Shown: positions 1 to 3,443 of the stretch, in pieces
How positions within the stretch are numbered: the stretch's first letter is position 1
Layout of the letters: every line of letters starts with the position of its first letter
DNA from: Rickettsiales bacterium
GTDB lineage: Bacteria; Pseudomonadota; Alphaproteobacteria; Rickettsiales; 21-14-0-20-44-7
Length of the DNA stretch: 5,707 nt
Assembly: GCA_023301015.1 (NCBI GenBank)
Contig: JALZVI010000353.1
Location: forward strand, 1 to 5,707
Reading direction: 5' to 3'
Program-made: the position numbers and the translations under genes
The notes under the pieces: model-generated
What the model was told of the DNA's origin: nothing
Databases searched by the model: none
What the model saw: the letters and a program-made list of their open reading frames with translations, nothing else

Positions 1-73
1 AGTGTAGCTCAGTTGGTAGAGCGCGGGCCTTGGATGCCCGAAGCCGCAGGTTCGAGTCCTGCCACTTAGACCA
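1..73 (+). tRNA. tRNA-Pro(UGG), 5' end cut by window edge
   Basis: The cloverleaf folds cleanly. The D arm is GCTC/GAGC (7-10, 19-22). The anticodon stem CGGGC/GCCCG encloses loop CTTGGAT, giving anticodon TGG at 31-33. The T arm is GCAGG-TTCGAGT-CCTGC (46-62). The 3' acceptor strand CACTTAG is followed by discriminator A and an encoded CCA (71-73). Only four acceptor bases (AGTG) are present on the 5' side; pairing predicts that the missing bases are CTA just before the window. It reads the proline codon CCA and probably other CCN codons by wobble. It is the first of three closely packed tRNA genes. Confidence 0.95.
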
Positions 74-74
74 A

Positions 75-149
75 TGCGGAGTAGCTAAGTGGTAAAGCAT
101 CGGGATTTGACCCCGTCATTCGCAGGTTCGACCCCTGCCTCCGCATCCA
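75..149 (+). tRNA. tRNA-Gln(UUG)
   Basis: The acceptor TGCGGAG (75-81) pairs with CTCCGCA (139-145), followed by T and an encoded CCA. The anticodon loop ATTTGAC at 105-111 gives TTG at 107-109. Aligned by eye to the tRNA-Gln(UUG) I remember from E. coli, the D-loop, anticodon-loop and variable-loop layout agree. The T arm is GCAGG-TTCGACC-CCTGC. Two weak spots are a T-T mismatch at the top of the anticodon stem (T100 against T116) and an A-A opposition in the D stem (A87 against A95). It starts one base after the tRNA-Pro CCA, so the two are surely co-transcribed and processed apart. Confidence 0.93.
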
Positions 150-154
150 ATTCA

Positions 155-230
155 GGCTAGGTATAGCTTATCGGTAAAGCGCTTCGTTGTGATTGAAGAG
201 AGTGAGGTTCGAGTCCTCTACCTAGTTCCA
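155..230 (+). tRNA. tRNA-His(GUG) with irregular acceptor/T-stem lengths
   Basis: The anticodon stem CTTCG/TGAAG (182-186, 194-198) closes loop TTGTGAT, giving anticodon GTG at 189-191. The D arm is GCTT/AAGC (166-169, 177-180). The acceptor GCTAGGTA (156-163) pairs over 8 bp with TACCTAGT (219-226), followed by T227 and an encoded CCA. Only 4 bp remain for the T stem (GAGG/CCTC, 204-207 and 215-218). Placing T164 as U8 and T203 as the pyrimidine of position 48 supports this 8/4 reading. G155 is included as the possible extra 5' G (G-1) typical of histidine tRNAs, here opposite T227 rather than the usual C73. If that G is instead added in another way, the mature end is G156. Confidence 0.92.
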
Positions 231-251
231 ATTTCTTGAAAGGAAATTAAA

Positions 252-446
252 ATGTTTATTAAATTAACCAGTAAAACTGGCGTAACCCATCTAACAAATG
301 TTAAACACATATCAGACATGCAGGAAAATAAAATAGACGGGTCTACCTATATTAAGTTGGTGGGAGACGAGCGATACGGACAATTTACGCAGAAGTTCTC
401 CGAATTAGAGACCCGATTCAGAGCTATGTGGCAAATAATGAAATAG
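252..446 (+). CDS. small protein of unknown function (64 aa) between tRNA genes
   Basis: This 64-residue ORF has a good ribosome-binding site, AAGGAA at 240-245, placed 6 nt before ATG 252. The predicted protein is a mix of short beta-like stretches (FIKLTS, THLTNVKHI, TYIKLVG) and one C-terminal helix (SELETRFRAMWQIM). It has no signal peptide, membrane segment, cysteine pair or catalytic motif, and I do not recognise the family. It is a compact, probably cytoplasmic single-domain protein. It lies between tRNA-His and tRNA-Lys. Its TAG stop (444-446) shares its last G with the first base of tRNA-Lys, so it must be read from the same precursor RNA that yields the tRNAs. Processing of tRNA-Lys by RNase P would cut within the stop codon. 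Confidence 0.75.
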   Translation: MFIKLTSKTGVTHLTNVKHISDMQENKIDGSTYIKLVGDERYGQFTQKFSELETRFRAMWQIMK

Positions 447-520
447 AACGCTTAGCTGAGTTGGTTTAGCACCAGACTTTTAATCTGGGGACGCGGGTTC
501 GAACCCCGCAGCGTTCACCA
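446..520 (+). tRNA. tRNA-Lys(UUU)
   Basis: The 7-bp acceptor GAACGCT (446-452) pairs with AGCGTTC (510-516), followed by A and an encoded CCA (518-520). The D arm closes with GCT/AGC plus a G-T pair. The anticodon stem CCAGA/TCTGG encloses loop CTTTTAA, giving TTT at 479-481. The variable loop has 4 nt, and the T arm is GCGGG-TTCGAAC-CCCGC. The first base is also the last base of the stop codon of the preceding 64-aa gene. It reads the lysine codons AAA and AAG. Confidence 0.96.
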
Positions 521-538
521 AGTTTAACGAGGTAAACT
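521..538. repeat. palindromic element, copy 1
   Basis: AGTTTAACGAGGTAAACT is an 18-bp inverted repeat about a central GA, with one mismatched pair (A527 against G532). Its core differs by a single base from the perfect palindrome at 1552-1567. The short centre suits binding by a dimeric protein better than an RNA hairpin. It begins directly after the tRNA-Lys CCA and overlaps the hairpin at 529-546. Confidence 0.55.
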
Positions 539-601
539 ATTACCTCTTGACGCCTCATTTCTCTTGGCGTAGTGAAGAGATATTCAATAAAGGACTGAAA
601 A
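521..601 (+). promoter_or_regulatory. structured leader before the coiled-coil gene
   Basis: This 81-nt stretch between the tRNA-Lys CCA and the next start codon is rich in inverted repeats. GAGGTAA (529-535) pairs with TTACCTC (540-546) around loop ACTA. AGTTTA (521-526) can instead pair with TAAACT (533-538), and these two folds exclude each other. Downstream, CTCTT (544-548) pairs with AAGAG (575-579) outside an inner stem ACGCC/GGCGT (550-554, 566-570). The ribosome-binding motif AAGGACT (590-596) lies just after these folds. No U-tract follows the hairpins, so an intrinsic terminator is unlikely. A regulatory or tRNA-trailer role is inference. Confidence 0.4.
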
Positions 602-958
602 ATGAAAACTTTAACCAAAATCAAAATCCGCCGCTATCTAAATCGTCGTTCAAACGGAGTCGTAGAGCAATTCGAGAAAATGATTACTCGTCTACAAGCT
701 TGGATTGATAAGCTAGACGCCGAACAGGATGCTATCCACGCTGAAATGGAGCTAGAAATTGCGTCAATCCGAGCTGGAGCAGTCGCAGAGCAAGAACGAC
801 TAACTTTCGCACTCGCAGAAGCTAAGGCAAATGCAGAAGCTGCAGAAGTGGCCGCTACAGAAACCTTTGGTGCAATCTTCAAAGAAGCCGCATCAGAAGC
901 TAGCCGTGCAAAACAGGTTCAACAGAACATGCAAGCAATCGTAGGAACCCCTCTTTAG
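602..958 (+). CDS. alanine/glutamate-rich coiled-coil protein, unknown function (118 aa)
   Basis: ATG 602 is preceded by AAGGACT at 590-596 with normal spacing. The N-terminus (about residues 1-20) is strongly basic (KIKIRRYLNRRS) and could bind nucleic acid or acidic partners. Residues 20-85 form one long predicted helix with heptad-like spacing of hydrophobics (FEKMITRLQAWIDKL, then AEMELEIASI). An alanine- and glutamate-rich stretch follows to about residue 100. There are no cysteines, signal peptide or membrane segment. The composition suggests an oligomerising scaffold or accessory protein; the molecular role is unknown. The gene sits between tRNA-Lys and tRNA-Arg, and its TAG stop lies in the loop of the hairpin at 941-968. 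The complementary-strand open frame here is a by-product of the alanine-rich codons. Confidence 0.82.
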   Translation: MKTLTKIKIRRYLNRRSNGVVEQFEKMITRLQAWIDKLDAEQDAIHAEMELEIASIRAGAVAEQERLTFALAEAKANAEAAEVAATETFGAIFKEAASEASRAKQVQQNMQAIVGTPL

Positions 959-968
959 AGGTTCCTAC
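941..968 (+). other. hairpin over the stop codon, just upstream of tRNA-Arg
   Basis: GTAGGAACC (941-949) is perfectly complementary to GGTTCCTAC (960-968), giving a 9-bp stem with a 10-nt loop. An inner CCTC/GAGG stem around TTTA is an alternative extension. The TAG stop (956-958) is in the loop. No U-run follows, so it is not a typical intrinsic terminator. tRNA-Arg starts 4 nt later. It may block 3' exonucleases at the end of the upstream message or help separate mRNA from tRNA; that is inference. Confidence 0.6.
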
Positions 969-972
969 ATCT

Positions 973-1048
973 GTACCCATAGCTCAGCTGGAAGAGCGGC
1001 CTTCTTCTAAAGGGCAGGTCGGGGGTTCGAGTCCCTCTGGGTATGCCA
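973..1048 (+). tRNA. tRNA-Arg(UCU)
   Basis: The acceptor GTACCCA (973-979) pairs with TGGGTAT (1038-1044) with one G-T pair at the end, then G and an encoded CCA (1046-1048). The D arm is GCTC/GAGC. The anticodon stem GCCTT/AGGGC encloses loop CTTCTAA, giving TCT at 1006-1008. The T arm is GGGGG-TTCGAGT-CCCTC with one wobble. It reads AGA and AGG, codons rare in many gammaproteobacterial hosts but common in this window: 4 of the first 6 arginines of the rIIA-like gene use them. Confidence 0.96.
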
Positions 1049-1073
1049 TTATTTTAAAACAAAAAGGACTATC

Positions 1074-1292
1074 ATGACTGCAAAAACTACCTACATATTT
1101 AAAGGCGACAACGAGGTGCTTTATCGGATAGACACCGCCGAAGGCTACTGTAACCGACGACAGCTAAGCCAGAAAAGCTCCAGTATCAAAAAGCTACAAC
1201 GCATGTCCCGCGTCTATGACGCTGGATTTCGAAAAACAGTAGCGACACGAGAGGAAGTCCGAAGATTTGGGCCAGCAATCAATGTCAGTTAA
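1074..1292 (+). CDS. small basic protein of unknown function (72 aa)
   Basis: ATG 1074 follows AAGGACT (1064-1070) in the spaced motif used repeatedly in this window. The 72-aa product is basic, with an N-terminal beta-like part (TTYIFKGDNEVLYRIDT, about residues 5-21) and a lysine/arginine-rich helical part (residues 28-65). There is a single cysteine and no membrane segment. I do not recognise a family. It is the first of three small genes after the last tRNA, and its end overlaps the next gene by 26 nt if that gene starts at TTG 1267, or by 11 nt if it starts at ATG 1282. Small basic proteins in such a place are often host-takeover factors, but nothing here proves that. Confidence 0.75.
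   Translation: MTAKTTYIFKGDNEVLYRIDTAEGYCNRRQLSQKSSSIKKLQRMSRVYDAGFRKTVATREEVRRFGPAINVS
1251..1257 (+). promoter_or_regulatory. ribosome-binding site favouring TTG 1267
   Basis: GAGGAAG is the only good Shine-Dalgarno match near the start of the next gene. It is 9 nt from TTG 1267 but 24 nt from ATG 1282, so it favours the TTG start. Confidence 0.5.
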
Positions 1293-1527
1293 AGTTCAGG
1301 CTAATCGAAAATTAGTAGGCCTTAACAAAGACCCCTCTTGGAGCTATCAAATAACATTAGGGACTCGTTCCCCTATAGTTCTGCTCTCAGGACAAGCCCA
1401 CAGGTTTGCTAGTGAAGACGCAGCTACCACGGCAGGTCGTAGAGCAGTGAGGCGGTTTCTTAAAGAGGTAAAAGGTTATGAAGATAAAAAGTCTCCTCGC
1501 AGCAGCGGAATCCGCAGCTACAGTTAG
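1267..1527 (+). CDS. small protein of unknown function (86 aa, or 81 aa from ATG 1282)
   Basis: Two starts compete. TTG 1267 has a well-placed GAGGAAG. ATG 1282 has no clear site but could be reached by ribosomes ending at the upstream stop (1290-1292). The core (about residues 8-70) reads as beta strands (WSYQITLG, PIVLLSG) followed by an alanine-rich helix containing FASEDAATTAGRRAVRRFL. This strand-strand-helix layout with an amphipathic, arginine-studded helix is common in small phage proteins, but I cannot assign a family. The serine/arginine tail (KKSPRSSGIRSYS) is encoded inside the 50-nt overlap with the next gene, so it may be poorly constrained. No cysteines, signal peptide or membrane segment are seen. 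Confidence 0.68.
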   Translation: MGQQSMSVKVQANRKLVGLNKDPSWSYQITLGTRSPIVLLSGQAHRFASEDAATTAGRRAVRRFLKEVKGYEDKKSPRSSGIRSYS

Positions 1528-1738
1528 AAAGCAAAGCATAGGTAGAGCAAAGTTTACCGAGGTAAACACGGTTGATTATTTTCACTTCCTAAATTGTTAC
1601 GAACAGGAAGCCCTCTCAGACAGCGAAAGCTACGAAGCTTGGACTAACTACCACACAGGCCGAGGGGAAACCCGAAGAGTGAGGAAACTTCACCTGAGAA
1701 AATTATTGGAGAAACATGATGAAAGAGGTAGATATTAA
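1478..1738 (+). CDS. small protein of unknown function (86 aa)
   Basis: ATG 1478 is preceded by AGAGG about 9 nt upstream, inside the end of the previous gene, which it overlaps by 50 nt. The product has a short N-terminal helix (MKIKSLLAAAESAATVRKQ), a central aromatic-rich part (VDYFHFLNCYEQEALSDSESYEAWTNYH, about residues 32-59) and a very basic C-terminal helix (RRVRKLHLRKLLEKHDERGR). Acidic-aromatic and basic halves could mediate protein or nucleic-acid contacts; no known family is recognised. The N-terminus is too short and polar to be a secretion signal. A perfect 16-bp palindrome lies within its coding sequence at 1552-1567. Its end overlaps the next gene by about 20 nt. Confidence 0.7.
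   Translation: MKIKSLLAAAESAATVRKQSIGRAKFTEVNTVDYFHFLNCYEQEALSDSESYEAWTNYHTGRGETRRVRKLHLRKLLEKHDERGRY
1552..1567. repeat. palindromic element, copy 2 (perfect)
   Basis: GTTTACCGAGGTAAAC is a perfect 7-bp inverted repeat with a central GA. It matches copy 1 (522-537) at 15 of 16 positions, and the shared sequence extends one A upstream. It lies inside a coding sequence, where it encodes FTEVN. Two copies about 1 kb apart suggest an operator-like or other protein-binding site, although two copies alone could be chance. Confidence 0.5.
1708..1711 (+). promoter_or_regulatory. ribosome-binding site favouring ATG 1719
   Basis: GGAG is 4 nt from the first ATG (1716) and 7 nt from the second (1719). 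The second spacing is closer to the usual optimum, so the tandem ATGs are resolved in favour of 1719. Confidence 0.45.
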
Positions 1739-2177
1739 GCTCGAAGCCATGTTTAATGCACTTCATATAAGCAGGTATTACACCTTGGACGATTTTAAAA
1801 AGGCTAGTTCAGGTGATTTAAAGAACAAACCATGGTTTGTTAACTGCCGAGGGGACAGGCCTCCTAGGATTAGATTTCTAGGCAAGCAACTTCCCATTTA
1901 TAAACAACTATACAGGTACTTCATAGGGCCACTCCCCAAGGGGAGATTGAAGCCTCTACATAATAAGGAGGATTATAATCCTTGGCACTGGAAGGAAAAT
2001 GTTGTAGAAATACTGGAACCTTCTAGAGAAGCTAAGTTATCCAAAGCTGCAGAAGATATAATAACTTTTGTAACACAGAAACAATTAGCAGGAATAAAAG
2101 ACCCTTGGGGCATGATAATGGATTTTTATGAACCAGAAGAAATTAAGGAGGCTAGGGAAGCCTTAAATGCTAAGTAA
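1719..2177 (+). CDS. possible degenerate HNH-type endonuclease-like protein (152 aa)
   Basis: Counting from the alternative ATG 1716, residues 40-95 resemble the phage HNH homing-endonuclease layout: a basic beta stretch (RIRFLGKQLPIYKQLYRYF), then GPLPKG, then H82, N88-P89, H91 and E94-N95. This recalls the pattern in which a first histidine is followed by NPxH and a later EN. The zinc cysteines of many such proteins are absent; there is a single cysteine at 44. It may therefore be a metal-only HNH variant, a decayed endonuclease or a DNA-binding relative. The C-terminal 55 residues are helical and charged and could form a target-binding or accessory part. It overlaps the next, clearer HNH gene by 11 nt. 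The gene itself is convincing; the HNH reading is tentative. Confidence 0.6.
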   Translation: MKEVDIKLEAMFNALHISRYYTLDDFKKASSGDLKNKPWFVNCRGDRPPRIRFLGKQLPIYKQLYRYFIGPLPKGRLKPLHNKEDYNPWHWKENVVEILEPSREAKLSKAAEDIITFVTQKQLAGIKDPWGMIMDFYEPEEIKEAREALNAK

Positions 2178-2499
2178 ATCTGAAAGAATGAAATTAAAAC
2201 GCCAATGGGTTTATAAGCTCAAAAGCATATTAGGTTGCGCAGTATGCGGAATGGCTATACCTGAGGCTTTGCAATTTCACCACCTACTGGAACATACCAA
2301 GGAGAAATCTATCTCGCGCCTTTTATCAAACAATGCGGGATTACCAAAAATTATGGATGAAATTAAAAAATGTAGTTGCATTTGTAGCAATCATCATTTA
2401 ATGCTCCATAGTGAGAAGTACGATATGCCAGATTTAAGCCCTATAAAGGTACCAAAGTTTATGCTATCGTATGGTAAACAACAAGGACTCCTAAAATGA
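2167..2499 (+). CDS. HNH endonuclease-like zinc protein (110 aa)
   Basis: A classic small HNH layout is visible. A first knuckle C24-x2-C27 is followed by the histidine pair H38-H39 (QFHHL), a helical spacer, and a second knuckle with C69, C71, C73, N75, H76-H77 and H81 (CICSNHHLMLHSE). In the usual family form the second knuckle reads CxxCH; here the second cysteine is replaced by H76, so a Cys3-His zinc site is likely. H38/H39, N75 or H77 and H81 would be the ββα-metal catalytic residues. Such proteins are nicking or double-strand endonucleases, often free-standing homing enzymes in phages. The length is typical of a stand-alone domain. AAGGAGG at 2145-2151 precedes ATG 2167 at a rather long distance; ATG 2188 is an alternative. 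The stop overlaps the next start as ATGA. Confidence 0.85.
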   Translation: MLSKSERMKLKRQWVYKLKSILGCAVCGMAIPEALQFHHLLEHTKEKSISRLLSNNAGLPKIMDEIKKCSCICSNHHLMLHSEKYDMPDLSPIKVPKFMLSYGKQQGLLK

Positions 2500-2759
2500 C
2501 CACCTTCCCCTTTACCAAACTCATATCAGCCCACGATACAGAGCTAACCCCTCTCATTCAAAAGGCTATCGGCCAATATATAAGAGAGGCTGGACGGGTA
2601 AAATACCCGCACGTGGCTCCCGATGTACTGGAACAACTTTACCGCGAAAGCTACGATACTCAGTATCACGCTCTAGCACTTTTAATAACAAAGGAACTGA
2701 AAGAATATGCCAAAACTATTACCCCTAATCCTAATAGGGGGCCTACCCCGAGCAGGTAA
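2496..2759 (+). CDS. small helical protein of unknown function (87 aa)
   Basis: ATG 2496 shares ATGA with the stop of the HNH gene and has its own AAGGACT site (2483-2489), so it is coupled but also independently initiated. The predicted product is mainly helical: residues 13-35 (ELTPLIQKAIGQYIREA), then 42-72 (PDVLEQLYRES and HALALLITKELKEYAK). The last 17 residues (ending PNPNRGPTPSR) are encoded within the overlap with the kinase gene and are probably disordered. It has no cysteine, signal peptide or membrane segment. I do not recognise it. The nested arrangement with the kinase gene suggests co-expression. Confidence 0.72.
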   Translation: MTTFPFTKLISAHDTELTPLIQKAIGQYIREAGRVKYPHVAPDVLEQLYRESYDTQYHALALLITKELKEYAKTITPNPNRGPTPSR

Positions 2760-3243
2760 ATCTGCATTCGCAGACCGCTTACTCCCCCAAATGAAAGTAC
2801 CCACACGTTTGTTTAAGGAAGAAGACTACGTTAGGGGCGCACAACGCTTCAACAAATGGTTTAACCCAGAAGGACATGAAGAACCTAGGTCTAACCGAGA
2901 ATACGCCCTAAACTATTCTGATTACGCAGAAAACCTGCTGCTACAGGCTATGTTGAAAGATGTAACCTCAGCCACAGGTGAACGAAAAGCTATCATAGCA
3001 GAGAGTAACTACTTCTCCTTGCCTGAATATCGGAAAATCTTCCGAGACACAGCCATGACGCGAGACCACATGCCTATCTATGTTTCAATTTACATAGGTG
3101 ACCGCCGAGATAGGAATAAACCACTTGACAAGTATCTGGTCTCTGATAATGAGATGTTCATTAAAGGCAATCGCCGCCCTCAGAGAGGCGAAGGATTTGT
3201 ATCTATGTCAGCACGAGAGGTTTTAACTCACTTAACATGTTAA
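2707..3243 (+). CDS. P-loop kinase-like protein (178 aa)
   Basis: The N-terminus is a hydrophobic strand (LLPLILIG) leading into a Walker A loop, GLPRAGKS at residues 12-19, which binds nucleoside triphosphate through K18 and S19. A second buried strand, AIIAES (95-100), fits a Walker B or catalytic-base strand. Arginine-rich segments at 131-136 (GDRRDR) and 154-160 (GNRRPQR) could form the lid or phosphate-sensing part. Size and layout suit small phage nucleotide or polynucleotide kinases of the AAA_33/adenylate-kinase-like group. The substrate (dNMP, RNA or DNA 5' end, or protein) cannot be told. ATG 2707 has a strong AAGGAACT site (2691-2698), although it lies 53 nt inside the upstream gene. 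Its end overlaps the next gene by 7 nt. Confidence 0.82.
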   Translation: MPKLLPLILIGGLPRAGKSAFADRLLPQMKVPTRLFKEEDYVRGAQRFNKWFNPEGHEEPRSNREYALNYSDYAENLLLQAMLKDVTSATGERKAIIAESNYFSLPEYRKIFRDTAMTRDHMPIYVSIYIGDRRDRNKPLDKYLVSDNEMFIKGNRRPQRGEGFVSMSAREVLTHLTC

Positions 3244-3443
3244 GAATACTATTGAAGCACGTCAGGCGTAGAGCCGTTGAAGACTGTCAAAACACCCTGA
3301 GTAAATACTCGAATTACGATACGAGTTTTATCCTAGCTAAAATGTCAGACCTAAAACTGTTCACGCCTGACGCTTCCACCCAGACGCAAATAGAAACATA
3401 TACAAGGAACTTAAAAGATGCAACTTCAGAAGAGAGCAACTGA
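3237..3443 (+). CDS. small protein of unknown function (68 aa)
   Basis: This 68-aa frame links the kinase gene and the rIIA-like gene, overlapping them by 7 and 26 nt. A modest site, GAGAGG at about 3217-3222, lies 14 nt before ATG 3237; coupling to the end of the kinase gene may help initiation. The product has a basic N-terminal helix (LRILLKHVRRRAVEDCQNTL), a middle part with aromatic residues, and a polar, threonine-rich C-terminus. No family is recognised. Without this gene there would be a 174-nt gap in an otherwise gapless stretch, which supports it being real, but the weak start leaves doubt. Confidence 0.58.
   Translation: MLRILLKHVRRRAVEDCQNTLSKYSNYDTSFILAKMSDLKLFTPDASTQTQIETYTRNLKDATSEESN

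Noticed and set aside
547..575. Possible sigma70 promoter with TTGACG at 547-552
   Set aside because: At 17-18 nt spacing the -10 region reads TAGTGA or AGTGAA, a poor match, and the TTGACG lies within a predicted hairpin.
634..882. 82-aa open frame on the minus strand
   Set aside because: It lies wholly opposite the coiled-coil gene, encodes a low-complexity Ala/Ser product and has no independent support; it reflects the alanine/glutamate codons of the plus-strand gene.
1387..1569. 60-aa minus-strand open frame
   Set aside because: It is opposite two plus-strand genes with good ribosome-binding sites, and its cysteine/serine-rich product has no recognisable pattern.
1932..1945. Inverted repeat CTCCCC-AA-GGGGAG
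   Set aside because: It is within a coding sequence (PLPKGR), occurs once, has no U-tract, and is short enough to be chance.
2595..2609. Inverted repeat CGGGTA-AAA-TACCCG
   Set aside because: Single 6-bp stem within a coding sequence with no U-tract; no repeat elsewhere was noticed.
3307..3330. Stem ACTCG/CGAGT followed by TTTTA, terminator-like
   Set aside because: Only 5 bp with a 10-nt loop and a short T-run, within a coding region; termination here would cut off the rIIA-like gene in an apparently continuous unit.
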